A stretch of 64,000 nt of DNA from Chrysaora quinquecirrha (GCA_014526335.1 JACTAT010000267.1:464001-528000); one strand, 5' to 3'. Counted from the stretch's first letter, positions 45,709 to 58,144 are shown. A program made the numbers and translations. Notes: generated by a model from the letters alone, not told the origin.

Positions 45709-46422
45709 ATCAGGGTCTACAGTGCCTGCCAGAATTACTTGGAACATTCATCTTATTTCCAGGCTTTTTTACTGGGCAACACTCGCTGATTCCATCCCCC
45801 TCTCCCCCTCTCCCCACGGAAACGTAAGGACGCCTGCGGTGGGGGGGCAAGGGGGCAACCGCCCCTTCTGCCCTTATCCGAGGCGGACAAGGAGGGGCAA
45901 GATGTGCCCTCAGCGACAACAATTATTTTTAAAATAGCTTTAAAGTTGTCTGATAAATGTTGTAGAATTGTGGAATAGAAGAAAGGCAAGAAAGGACCAT
46001 GATATATTGATTTCCTTATTTGTTTCTGGGTCGAGGGAAATCGATGTGAAACTTTTTTCCCGTAATTTTTCAAAAATTAATGAACAGAGAAAATAATTTT
46101 TTATAATAATCGGAAGCTAATAGCAACATCTTATTACTAAATTTTATGACTTTAAATTCATAAGAATTCTTCAAATAATAAAAGGATTGCACTTGCAAAA
46201 TCGAGTTTAAAGGGCGTTTCCAACGTTTTCCAGGCTTCTGAAGGGCGTGGTCACTTAAAATTCCCACAAACTCCCTCAGTTGTCCTTCTTCAAACCTTTG
46301 CCCCCCTTGCCCTTGATACGTACAGGCGTCCCTGGTTTATAGAGGGGGAGGGGAGATATTGAGTGGACAAGAAAAAGCAATCGGATGCTCTAAGCATTTG
46401 GGCAGGCATTGTAGGTCCTGAT
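45709..46422. mobile_element. 714-bp CAGGG-ended element with GC-rich interior
   Basis: ATCAGGGTCTACAGTGCCTG ... inverse ATCAGGACCTACAATGCCTG; flanks CTTGATGC and CTTGATAA (6 of 8). Both sub-ends are rich in CCCCTCTCC / GGGGGCAAGG. Confidence 0.55.
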
Positions 46423-46916
46423 CTTGATAAAATTATTTTGCTGCTGTTGCTGCGTTAATTTAAACTTTTTAGTAGCTAAATCAATTTTAAGCAATTAAAG
46501 TAATTTGCTACTACGTGCTTTTTAGACGCAGAAACGTTGAGAAAAATGTGCGAAAAATGCTCTGTAATAGATTTTGAACTATAGGCTCTTGAGATGAGAA
46601 GGCTTTTCCTTTCCTGGGAACAATACAGATATGTTTAAATATTCAGATAAATTCAAATTCATCTGTTCGCTCAGGCTGTCTTTACTGTATTTGCCAGGAA
46701 ACTCCTTTGATTCCAACATATATGGATCGCTTCAATCAGTTGAAAGTTTGATTCTACGCTGCTTATTGAAAGTTTGACTTTGCAAAGTTTGACTCCGTCC
46801 TTCGGAAGGAACGTTAAACTAGGGGTCCCTTGCTTGGATGCGGCATGCAGTAGGCCTAAATTAGCTGAATAAAGCTAGCTACTCAAAATAAAGTAACAAC
46901 AACAACAACAACTAAT

Positions 46917-47120
46917 ACGTTTTTCTTATAAGTAAAACCTCTATAACGAACTCGAGGCTGAAAATTTCCAAATAATTAAGGAACTTTGAGCATCGAAGCT
47001 CGCATGAAAAACCAAGAAGAAATACCCAGTTATACGAAGCAAGTTGAAATTAATTTGCTGTAAAAAATAAGTATTCAAACATATCATGACAAGGCACTTA
47101 TAAGGAAATTTCTGCCTTAT
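46917..47120. mobile_element. Probable TA-family remnant
   Basis: TACGTTTTTCTTATAAGTAA, AACTCGAGGCTGAAAATTTC and TTATAAGGAAATT words as in the TA-flanked MITEs; no clean right TIR. Confidence 0.4.
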
Positions 47121-47149
47121 TTTGTTTATTTATAAACTTGTATTGAACT

Positions 47150-47920
47150 ATCCTTGCCTTTCTCTTTATCTTTCATCTTCGAGTTATTTACTTTTCTTTA
47201 GCTTGCTTCGAGCAATCTTGTCAGTAGATTTTACTTTTGTTCAAGCCCTATCTTTGTCTGTTTTTCAATGTTCGAACCCTGTCTTCAGCTATCTTTGTCT
47301 TAGTCTCAACTTTGTCTTCAAGTTTTGATGCTTTGCTTAAATTTACTTCAAACCCTCTCGTCAGTTGGTTTACTCTAGTTCAAGTCAGGGTTCAAGCCCA
47401 GCTTTGTCCGTTTTTCAATGTTCGAACCCTTTCTTCAGCTATTTCTGTTTTAGCTCCCACGTTATCTTCAAGTTAGTTTGCTTTATTTATGTCTACTTCT
47501 TACCCTCGCGTCAGTACGTTTTCTATGGTTCAAGCCCTATCTTTGTCTGTTTTTCAAAGTTCAAGCCCTGTTTAGCTATCTTTGTCTTCGTTCCAACTTT
47601 ATCTTCAAGTTTTTATACTTTGCTCAAGTTTACTTCAAACCCTCTCGTCAGTTGGTTTTACTCTAGTTCAAGTCGGGGTTCAAGCCCTATCTTTGTCTGC
47701 TTTCCAAAGTTCGAACCCTTTCTTCAGCTATCTTTGTCTTAGTTCCAATTTTATCTTCAAGTTTTTATGCTTTACTTAAATTTTCTTCAGATCCTCTCGT
47801 CAGTTGGTTTTACTCTAGTTCAAGTCGGTGTTCAAGCCCTATCTTTGTCTGTCTTTCAAAGTTTGAACCCTTTCTTCAGCTATTTTTGTCTTAGCTCCCA
47901 CTTTATCTTCAAGGACGCAA
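47150..47920. repeat. ~145-bp tandem array, about five units
   Basis: The phrase TCAG(T)-x-G-x-TTTTACT, then TTCAAGCCCTATCTTTGTCT, recurs; marker positions 47,221, 47,361, 47,511, 47,648 and 47,800 (spacing 137-152). Overlapping open frames with YLCLSSNFIFK-type text arise from the repeat. Confidence 0.8.
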
Positions 47921-48672
47921 CACCTGATCCACAACAAATGTTGCATCCAATTGTTGCATCGTTTGGCCCTGGCTTAAGTGTAATTAAACGTTCGTAAATT
48001 GAATTGGTTGTAAAACGATAATTTCCAACACAACTCTTTCTTGAACAATATCCAATGGAACATGCCACAGCTTACAACGTAAAGAAACTTTGTAACCAGG
48101 GGTTGATTCCACAGTTCAATATACTAGTAGTTACACCCAAATAGGTTACTTTTCCAGCCAGACAGAATATCTTAGCTACGTATGTGTTTATTTTGCGTAA
48201 AAATCTCTAAACGTGTTGTGAAATTCTTTTCGACATGTTTTGAGCTGGGAAACCTGGTTGCTTCTGCAATGAGTGAATTAAGGGGTTCCAGGGAGAATGG
48301 AACATGCGAAATGGAACCAGGGAAAAAGGAACATGGTCAGATTAAGAAAAGGCCAGAATAGCTAACAACAGACTATCAGGGAACAGGGATAGGCAAAATC
48401 CTCCCCATCGATTCGCTTGACTATCAATCTGAAAAATATGCCCAAAAACACCAGGGGACAAGGGGACTTTCTAAAGGGAACAAGGAAACTCGTAACCCCC
48501 CTAAACGACCCTCGAAACTCAAAAACATCTGTCGATTGGAAGCCTTGTCAATGATCATCGTAAAATGTGTTACAAGCAAATTATGAAAGGCATATTTTTC
48601 AACAACAAAAAACAACAGAGAGGCTCCATAAGTTATGTCTCTGTTATCGATAGCTAATTAGCTCTAAAGACC

Positions 48673-50018
48673 AGGGGCGGACTGGCAGGGATGCTAGGTT
48701 GCGATCGCAACCCAGGCCCTCTTGCTACCGGGCCCTTAATTGATAAATTACAAAAAATTAACTTTTCATCATTCATACGAATCATTATTGCTAGAGATTA
48801 CAATTAATAGAATCAAGCTGAGATTTGAAACGCAAATATTTTGCATCAGCCTTTGGGGGGCCTATGGTAGGTTTGCGGCTTCACGGCTTCGATCCCTATC
48901 CAGCGTTGCAGCTTACATTAAGTAGGGGGGCCGGCTGTTCATGAAACAGAGATTTTGCAACTCAGATCGGGAAATGTAATATCTATAGAGATTTTTATAA
49001 TTGTGATAACCAGCAAAAACATTATTGGGCATACTTAAAAGCTTTTTGTCTGGCACTCCTCAGAGTAGAACGTCAAAAACAAAAACTTACACTAAAGCGG
49101 AACTTCTACCCAGATGCGGATCGAAATGCACCAATCAGAAAGAAGAGCTAAATTGGCATTGTGTATTAAACATCAATCAGCTTTAGGGGGAAGAACAATG
49201 AAAATTAATTGAAGAGTCCAAGTGAGAAAGCGAACTCTTTCTGTCTACACAGAACCGGCTTTTTGGTTTTGATGTGGACAGATTCCAAACGCTGAGATGA
49301 AACGAAGATCTAGCCCTGCCAATTATCGAAAACAATCCTCGTTGTAATTTTCCGCACACTCTGGGTGATCTAATAAATGTTGTCCTATGGCAGAATCATG
49401 TTTAAGGGTGGGTTGTTGCCTAGAGTTGAAAGAAATTTTATGTATTGCATGTTTTTACGTGGCAGTAGCAACGAGTCTCAATAACAGGCAGTAAATAGAT
49501 TCTAGAAATCATGGGAGATAAGGTTGATCCTTTTGGATTGGCAGAAATTCATTTAAGTGCGACGAAAATTGTAGTCTAGCGGTCTCAAAATGCTCAAAAT
49601 GGTCATTAGAGCGTTTCTAAGTTACAATTTTTCCTAATTTTCTGGCGGAGCACGCCCTGGACCCCTAAATGGTACAAACGTGTCCGATTTTCATTTGTGC
49701 CCCTCCACTGGTGCTAGCGACCCTACAGTTGAGTAAAGCCCCAATGTATTCTGGTACTGTATTGCAAAAAAGTTCACGTTACATAATGAAAGTAATGATT
49801 ATGCTAACTTATAAGGTCGAATCAGCTGGCTACGATATCTCGGTATGGGATGGGTTGTTGCAAATGAGTTTCTCACGATGACGATAATGCATCCTTATGG
49901 ATTTTTTTGAGGGAAGAGCCAGCAGCAGTCAACGTATATAATAAACAAGCTACTGTATGTACGGGCCCTTTTACTGGAAGTAGCAACCCTGGATATTCGT
50001 TGCCAGTCCGCCTCTGTT
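48673..50018. mobile_element. hAT-like element by termini (1.35 kb), no transposase seen
   Basis: CAGGGGCGGACTGGCAGGG at left and inverse CAGAGGCGGACTGGCAACG at right. No convincing 8-bp duplication, and the interior lacks a transposase frame. Confidence 0.5.
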
Positions 50019-50349
50019 TTCTATACAAACCCTTATACCAAAACGAGGGGAAATGGAAAATCGTTCGAGATAGCGAATGTTCGAGATAGCGGGCAGTCGA
50101 GATAGCGGATGTTAACTGTAACTATTAATGCTGTTTCAATATATTTTGTCCAAGATTGTTGTTCCAATTTTTCAGCTCATTTAGGCCTACTATGTTCCGT
50201 TGTAGTAAATGTTGCTTATTGCTTTGTTTCATATGCACGTGGCTATATGATAACCAAGAATTCTATTGTTTGTTTCAACCAATCAAATCCAATGACTGTA
50301 AGGACCCTTTCCTCTGATCTCAATTTACCGCTGAATTGTATTAAATATA

Positions 50350-50610
50350 CACGTTTTTTATAAGAATACTTGGCTTCGATTTCCACCTGCCTGTTTCTTA
50401 TTTTTGAAGCGATTTTTCACTAACTTGTCACCCCCTTCCCTTCTCAATAACATGTTTACAATGCGTTTCCAGGCAAGGGCTTTGCGCTGGTGAACTTTGC
50501 TTGTGCGTATCCATATCTCCAATAGGCAATAGTTTCGGAGATAGCAAAATGTTTGACCCAAATTTCAGCCTCGTGTTTCTTTTAAATGTTGTTCTTATGA
50601 AAAAAACGTG
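50350..50610. mobile_element. TA-flanked MITE, 261 bp
   Basis: CACGTTTTTTATAAGAATAC ... TTGTTCTTATGAAAAAAACG, TA at 50,348-49 and 50,611-12. Contains TTTCAGCCTCGTGTTTC, the same interior block as 34,626. Confidence 0.8.
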
Positions 50611-50899
50611 TAAACAGTAAGTCGAAGCAATTAGGCACGAAAGGATATTTTTTGCATCAGTTCTCCATGTTTCATATATTGTTTAAAGGACGATTCTATG
50701 TTCTCTCTAAGTTACTCTTTTATGCAGTTAAATTACAAATAATTTACTGTCAAAAGTTAGAATTCTAATAAAGAAAAATCTAAGCTTCAAATGGCAGGTA
50801 TATAGCATAAAAAGGTCAATGCATGCCTGTCTCAATACATGATGCCAGTCAGACTCGAGATTCATGGAGAATACTGTACATGCTAGTAGGCCGTTGCCG

Positions 50900-52376
50900 G
50901 ACGATCAAACATTTTGTTGGTCAAACATTTTAACCCTAATCCTACCGGGTTTTTTTTGTCTCAAGTAGTTTTGGGGGGGGTGTTTTCCACCCCCCTCCAG
51001 AAATTGCTTTCCTGTAGAGCAAGAGCAATGAAACCTGGCAGAGGCATGGGCCAATTTCTTAGAAGTAATGTTGGTAAATTAGGCGTCTCCCACTTCTATT
51101 ATAGCGTCAATATGACATCATAATCAAAACACGCTAGCGACGTCAAAAATCGACCTTATTCACTATCAATAAAAATGCTCTAAGAAATTTCTCTAAATTT
51201 TGTTACTAGTTACTATTTTCTATTACCTTGCTAAGAATCAGTCAATTCTGGTAAGATTCAACCTCATCCCCAGGTTCCCAAATTGAGTTTCCTCGAATCT
51301 CAAACGTCAAATCGATTTGGGCCCTGGTACCGGCCACAAAATCTGCCAAAATACTGGCAATTTTGGCCTAGGCATCCAAACAAGATGTAGATTCCGAAAG
51401 CAGAAGTTCTTAGAAAGGAAATGCAAAGAATTTCATTGATAACTGTCAGGCAAGATACAATATCTCATGTAGCATCATTTTTTGGTTTTTATAGATGGTT
51501 TTTACGTAGTTTTCGGCTTATTTTGGTGTGAAATTTTGAAGAAACTGTGACGTCACTTAAAATTTCTATTGTTTGAACAGCCAATCAAATTGCGAATATA
51601 CAAGGCTGATACCAGGGTCGAATATGGACAGCGGAGTTTCACATAGAGGCCTATTCACCATGGGGGCGAGGTTGGGTAAGATTTACTGGCAAAAATTGGC
51701 ATTTATATGTTGTTTATGCATGACCGCTTTCCATACGAGGCAATGTCACGTGACCTATTGTTATCACTGGTATTTTTTGTATCACATTGTAGCTAACCCA
51801 TTTAGGCTTAAGTAAACCTGGTTTAGAAGCTTACACCCATCATACAATAGAACCGATACAAGAAAACCTTGAGGGCCCCCGGTAGGGTTAGCGTTAAATT
51901 TGCTTAATAATGTTTTGACTGTTTGTCCACGTCCAGAAACATAGCTTGACAATGAAAAGTAACAAAATTTGGGGCCTGTTATTTTTGAACAACAATGTTT
52001 TGCTTGAGGCAAACAAAATGTTTGATGAGCATTGTTTTTGACGTGGCCTAACAGTCAAACATTTTTCTTGAAAAGCAAATCTCAAATGTTGGACCAACAA
52101 TATTTATTAAGGCCAGGGCCTTGTGTCCAAACTGTGTAACTGTTTTATGTGCTAAAGCCCTTGCCAAACGGTTAAACATTGTTGGTCAAACATTTGAAAT
52201 TTGCTGATCAAGCAAAATGTTTGACCGCATTGCCACGTCCAAAAGCAGTGTTCAACGTTTTTTGCTTTCGTCAACTTTTTCAAAACATCACGCTACAAAT
52301 TTTCCTTAATTTTGCTTGTTAAGCAATGTTTTACCGTTGCATTTCCAAAATTGTTTGTCAAACATTTCTTTTGTTA
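50900..52376. repeat. TGTTTGAC-word repeat region beside the assembly gap
   Basis: Many direct and inverted AAACATTTTGTTGGTCAAAC-type words (50,905-50,935; 52,010-52,376). Similar text at 38,690-38,760 and 63,400-63,470. Probably decayed subterminal repeats of a DNA transposon. Confidence 0.45.
51259..51674. mobile_element. CAACCT-ended element copy 2, perfect 9-bp TSD
   Basis: CAACCTCATCCCC ... GGGGGCGAGGTTG flanked by GGTAAGATT (51,250-58; 51,675-83). 416 bp, highly similar to copy 1. Confidence 0.85.
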
Positions 52377-52876
52377 NNNNNNNNNNNNNNNNNNNNNNNN
52401 NNNNNNNNNNNNNNNNNNNNNNNNNNNNNNNNNNNNNNNNNNNNNNNNNNNNNNNNNNNNNNNNNNNNNNNNNNNNNNNNNNNNNNNNNNNNNNNNNNNN
52501 NNNNNNNNNNNNNNNNNNNNNNNNNNNNNNNNNNNNNNNNNNNNNNNNNNNNNNNNNNNNNNNNNNNNNNNNNNNNNNNNNNNNNNNNNNNNNNNNNNNN
52601 NNNNNNNNNNNNNNNNNNNNNNNNNNNNNNNNNNNNNNNNNNNNNNNNNNNNNNNNNNNNNNNNNNNNNNNNNNNNNNNNNNNNNNNNNNNNNNNNNNNN
52701 NNNNNNNNNNNNNNNNNNNNNNNNNNNNNNNNNNNNNNNNNNNNNNNNNNNNNNNNNNNNNNNNNNNNNNNNNNNNNNNNNNNNNNNNNNNNNNNNNNNN
52801 NNNNNNNNNNNNNNNNNNNNNNNNNNNNNNNNNNNNNNNNNNNNNNNNNNNNNNNNNNNNNNNNNNNNNNNNNNNN
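52377..52876. other. Assembly gap (500 N)
   Basis: Exactly 500 unknown bases, the usual placeholder length. Any reading frame through it is meaningless. Confidence 0.99.
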
Positions 52877-54171
52877 AATAAATGAATGAATAGATGAATG
52901 AATGAATTGAGAATTTCAGATCAGTGTCTTTTTTCTTTCCTATGATTAGTCGTCTTCAGGCTAGAACAGCGGAGGCTGCGATAAGTGAAAAGCCAAAAAA
53001 TAGATACCACCCATTTCTCGTTAACTCCAGAAGCCTTTGAATTTCATGGACACAATTACCCATCATTGTATCTCATGGCAGACCATTCGCGTTGGCTGCA
53101 AAACTACTTAGTTTTCACGAATGCCTTTTATGCTCATTTCCTTCATAAAAACAATACTTTTTCCGCTACTTACCTAGGTTAAATTGGTTTTAAAACGGTG
53201 TTTTGAATAGAGCTGACGTCTAATTTCCTTCATAAAAACAATACTTTTTCCGCTACTTACCCAGGCTAAATTGGTTTCGGCACGACTAAATGCAATTTAT
53301 TCGAGTTTAATATTAACAGGGGTTTCCCTTTTGCAAAATACTGGGGTGGATAAAAACTTTTTGGGGGTTTTTCCCCCGGGGAAATTTTTAGGGGCCACAC
53401 CCTCTAAACGCTCGGAAAAGGTGGGCAACGCCCATTCTAAATCATCCTAACGTGAAATAGAAACAAGCAAAGACTAACTATTAACTAAATTACTCGCAAC
53501 AATTATCCCACTGATTGATACAGTATAATCTGTAACAACGATGACAAGTTTATGAAATCTACTGTATGCAAAAATGAAAGACCATGTTTCTGCGAGAGGC
53601 TTGTTGACTGGTAACAACAATACTGGTAATGTTTGGATGATTTTCACCAATGCATGGAATTGGAGGAAAAGTTGGCTCATTCCTTTTCTACTGAACTAGC
53701 GGAGCCCTCCCCGTGAATATTATGACGGATTTCGACGAATTGGAAAATCAATGTCTGAGAGAACTCGGGTAGAAATGTCCACCCCAGTCTACCCCGTGGT
53801 GACGCCACTGTTGGCTCGTGCGTTTAAATTTGACGGCTGTGAAGTTTTGCCACGCGGTCTGTGCTTGTCATTGGAACTGAGCGTGAACTGTGAACGGGGA
53901 GCGTTTCGGGGTGCTCGTCAAGCAGATTTTTGTCCCACCCACCCTCCCTTCCTTGCATAGTTTAGGTGCTTGTCTTTTCTGTCACTCATTTCATGCTTTC
54001 CACCAGTGTCTTAGGGCTCTTGTTGTCTGCATGGACATAGTGTGCTGGTCCAGATCTCAGTTAATAGACAATGGTGGCTACACAGCGCTGAGGGACTTCT
54101 TTTGCATAGCCAATTGCTATTGCTTCCATGCCGTTATTTGCCTTCTCTGGAACAAATATTAATTTGGTCTA
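52877..54171. other. No gene seen; short duplication
   Basis: A (GAAT)n tract follows the gap. TTCCTTCATAAAAACAATAC and the following ~35 bases are tandemly repeated at 53,139 and 53,227. Nothing else supported. Confidence 0.4.
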
Positions 54172-54655
54172 CACGTATTTTTATAAGAAACCCTTCATAA
54201 GAAACCCAGACTCTCGAATGGCCAAAATTTTAAGGAACTCAAACACTGGAATTTCTTAGCGTAGGAAACTTTTCGCATCAGACTGCCAAATATCTTCGTT
54301 TATTTCCAGTGTTCGGTGTTTCGTAAGCAGAGAAATTGGAATGGTACAAGCATTTATCTGCGATCCATAAATGGGTTGGGGATATTTTTCAGGTAGAATT
54401 TTTTTTTTTTTTTTATCAATAAGGTCTACAGGCCGAGATGGCCCCCTAACCTAATTTACAAACATAACGTAACCAAAAGTAACAATTGAAAGAGTTACAA
54501 AGTAATGATATAACCTACAGCAACAAAAAAGTTAAAGTTAAATTAAAAAATCGAAATCAGCTTAATATTGTTATTGTTCTTAATTACCAATTACAAAATA
54601 AGTCACATTACAAAATTACAAAATTATACATACAATTTTGGAGATTTTTCTTTTA

Positions 54656-55321
54656 CTAAATTTCAAGACAAATCTTTTGAAAAGCAATGCGCCTTTTAAA
54701 GGAATCTCTTACAAATCTCCCTAAAGTTTTAAGACAGTCTTGATTTTCTTGACTCATGATCCATATAAACTTATCCCACTGAGTCAAGTTTTTAACATTT
54801 GGAAAAAACGTCTCACAGACATTCAGCAGTGTACCTCTTTCATGGATATACAGAGGACAAATCATCATAAAATGAAATTCATCCTCAATTGCCGAAACCC
54901 CAACATTTTTGCAGTTTTCGCAAAATCTTTCCTCTCTAGGTGTTGGAGTTTTTCCAAATCTCCCAGTCTCTATACTTAAATTATGAGCACTCAGCCTGAG
55001 CTTTGACAAGAAATTTCTAGTTTTAAAATCAGAAATAACATCTAAATAAGTTTCGAATTTAAAAACAGTTTTAAAAGTAGCAAATGTCTCCATTTTTCTA
55101 TTAGTAGCGATATGATTCTTAAGTTTCTCCATGATGTTCATTTTGAAGAATTCAGAAATTTTAAACTTAATTTGTTGAACACTTTCTTCTTCCTTTACAT
55201 CGTAAAGTAAAATGAGTGACCGAACATTTAAGACCCAATTAGATATTCCTTCACTTGCATCGGCACATTGCATTTCAAAAGCTTTGCTTGCATAACGATC
55301 AGAATCAAGACTATTGGCCAT
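54656..55321 (-). pseudogene. LINE ORF2 C-terminal part
   Basis: 221 open codons: the end of a non-LTR retrotransposon ORF2. Shows LSKLRLSAHNLSIETGRFG, R-x-C-x2-C (RFCENC), then DEFHFMMICPLYIHERG, the conserved late zinc-knuckle-like module of these polymerase polyproteins. 3' flank runs to a poly-T (poly-A on this strand) at 54,399-54,414. Upstream the frame shifts (HKIWGANEW in another frame), so the copy is dead. Confidence 0.8.
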
Positions 55322-55337
55322 TCATTTGCACCCCAGA

Positions 55338-57540
55338 TTTTGTGTTCGAAGAACTTATAAAACAACCTAGAACACATTGGTGTTAGGCGAGTGATTTTGA
55401 TGTCACTCACACACACTCACACACTCACACACTCACACACTCACACACTCACACACTCACCAACTAACCAACGCTTGAACAATGGAAAACGTGTAACAAT
55501 AGGGCCATTGTCAAGAATGCCATTAGGGCCATTGTCTCGGCCATTTATGCGCAATTTGCGGTTAGTTGTTCACAATTCGGCCTGCAAGCACTTTTGTCAA
55601 TCTGGGGTCATGTGACAACTGACTCATCCTTGTTTACTAAATGGAACTGGAAAATTGCCACCTTGCTTTGGTAAATGACATTTCAGGCATTCTCAACATT
55701 TAACAAAGAGTTTTGCCAAAGAGCGGCAATTTCAAAACAGTTTTCAAAACAAATCATCATTAATATTATCCTCACGATGAAAATCGTCATAATAATAATA
55801 ATAATGATAATCATCATCATCATCATCATCATGATTACTATCACCACCATTGACGGTGTGCAACATCTAAAGGAACGCTACCACCACCACAACCAGCCCT
55901 ACAACCATCACCTCGACCACCCCTATCACCACCACCGGAACCACCCCTACAACCATCACCTCGACCACCCTTATCACCACCACCACAACTACACGCATTT
56001 TTTTTTATAAGGAAGTGCTTTATAAGGAAGGTAGTACTCGGATAGGCAAAAACTTAAGGAATTCCAGTACTGGATCAGAGACTACTAAGGAATCAAACTT
56101 TATTAAAAGTGACGAAGTCTTATGAAGCTGATCATTTACATCTATAAAACGAGCAAGCAATACCCTTTTTGTCAATGGTTTAATTAGTATTCATTTCTAT
56201 TCGTCTTCTGACACCTTCATGTCCCTATATTCCCTTGTCCCGAGGTGTATTTTAAAGAAACAAGTATATAAGTTAAGGAATTGCTAAGGAATTTTCAGTA
56301 CTCAAATTTGGCTGTCAGTTAAGGAATTTTCAGTACTGGGCCTGACCCGAACTTCCTTATAAAAAAAAATGCGTGTACCCCTACAACCATCACCACGATC
56401 ACCCCTATCACAACCACCACAACCACCTCTTCAGCACCACAACCACCTCTATCACCACCACCATACCCACCATACAACCACAATCACCCCTACCAACCAG
56501 CATCATGATCATCGTGTTCATCAACATCATCATCATAACCACCACCATTATCATCATAATCATTATCGTCATCGTTGTGCATACCGATGAACATCTTTCA
56601 TCATTTGACCGAAATAGCTATATTCAACCAGAGTCGTTCTTCGAACATGCCCATAGGGCCGCTATGTTTTTGTGTTCGAAGAACTTCGAACACATTGGTG
56701 TGGGGTGGATGTCACTCACCAACTAACCAACGCTTGAACAATGGAAAACGTGTAACAATAGGGCCATTGTAAAGAATGCCATTAGGGCCATTGTCTCGGC
56801 CATTTATGCGCAATTTGCAGTTAGTTGTTCACAATTCGGCCTGCAAGCACTTTTGTCAATCTGGGGTCATGTGACAACTGACTCATCCTTGTTTACTAAA
56901 TGGAACTGGAAAATTGCCACCTTGCTTTGGTAAATGACATTTCAGGCATTCTCAACATTTAACAAAGAGTTTTGCCAAAGAGCGGCAATTTCAAAACAGT
57001 TTTCAAAACAAATCATCATTAATATTATCCTCACGATGAAAATCGTCATAATAATAATAATAATGATAATCATCATCATCATCATCATCATGATTACTAT
57101 CACCACCATTGACGGTGTGCAACATCTAAAGGAACGCTACCACCACCACAACCAGCCCTACAACCATCACCTCGACCACCCCTATCACCACCACCGGAAC
57201 CACCCCTACAACCATCACCTCGACCACCCTTATCACCACCACCACAACTACCCCTACAACCATCACCACGATCACCCCTATCACAACCACCACAACCACC
57301 CCTTCATCACCACAACCACCTCTATCACCACCACCATACCCACCATACAACCACAATCACCCCTACCAACCAGCATCATGATCATCGTGTTCATCAACAT
57401 CATCATCATAACCACCACCATTATCATCATAATCATTATCGTCATCGTTGTGCATACCGATGAACATCTTTCATCATTTGACCGAAATAGCTATATTCAA
57501 CCAGAGTCGTTCTTCGAACATGCCCATAGGGCCCCTATGT
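55338..57540. repeat. Tandem-duplicated block inside the LINE
   Basis: Unit 1 (55,338-56,667) and unit 2 (56,668-57,540) share TGTTCGAAGAACTT start, AACAATAGGGCCATTGT, ATCATC/ACCACC-rich repeats and TTCTTCGAACATGCCCAT end, nearly identical. Unit 1 additionally carries a (CACT/CA)n tract and a MITE. The His/Asn-rich frames here are repeat artefacts. Confidence 0.85.
55992..56375. mobile_element. TA-flanked MITE, word AAGGAAG/CTTCCTTA (unit 1 only)
   Basis: CACGCATTTTTTTTTATAAG ... CTTATAAAAAAAAATGCGTG, TA at 55,990-91 and 56,376-77. Internal TTAAGGAATTTTCAGTACTG blocks. Unit 2 has the uninterrupted site (CAACTACCCCTACAACC, about 57,244). Confidence 0.9.
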
Positions 57541-58144
57541 TTTCAACATGTTCTGAAAATGATCCGTTCGATTTAATGGTAACCCCTAAATATTTATAAG
57601 AGCTACATTCTTTAATTTTGTTCTCTCCTACAGTCCAAATAATGTCAGAAGCAGATTTACGTTTCCGCTTTTTGACCACCATGATTTTTGTTTTGTCAGT
57701 ATTTATTTCTAATTTGAACCGACTAGTAAATTGATGCAGCTCATCAAGTTGTTGCTGCAGGTCTGCTGCTTTATTAGCTACAAGTACAAGATCATCTGCA
57801 TATAACAAAGTATGAATTTTAATGTTACCCAGTAAGACCCCTGGAGAAGATTCAGACATATTGTCATTTAGATCATTTAAGAAGAGGGCTAAGAGTAACG
57901 GACTTAGCAAGCAACCTTGACGAACACCACGAGAACAGGAGAAGAAGTTTGTAAGACTATTCTTGCTTCGAACACAAGATTTTACTTTAGAATAGAGAGA
58001 AGCAATAACACCAAGAAATTTTCCTTGGATACCATAGGTCGAAAGTTTGTGCAGTAGAATTTTATGATCAACCGAGTCGAAAGCTTTTCTGAAATCAACA
58101 AAGCAAAGCAAAGGAATTACGATGTTGCCAATATACATATTCAA
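57541..58144 (-). pseudogene. LINE reverse transcriptase fragment
   Basis: Reverse-transcriptase core: FVDFRKAFDSVDH (motif A, catalytic Asp), GVRQGCLLSPLL (motif B), YADDLVLVA (catalytic YADD), then LEINTDKTKIMV and YKYLGV. The 5' half (endonuclease, RT start) is absent, and the frame is cut after SEHVENI by the inserted tandem block. It continues, after that block, in 55,321-54,656. Confidence 0.9.

Noticed and set aside
47122..47997. Overlapping hydrophobic frames resembling a membrane protein
   Set aside because: Produced by a ~145-bp tandem array; frames overlap on the same strand and no exon signals are present.
48673..50018. Autonomous hAT transposon
   Set aside because: CAGGGGCGGACTGGC-type ends are present, but no transposase frame and no convincing 8-bp duplication.
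52312..52889. Long open frames of about 189 codons
   Set aside because: They run through 500 N and have no content.
56934..57599. 221-codon open frame rich in His/Asn/Pro
   Set aside because: Arises from ACC/ATC-type simple repeats in the duplicated block; no domain, and the same frame is cut by a MITE in unit 1.
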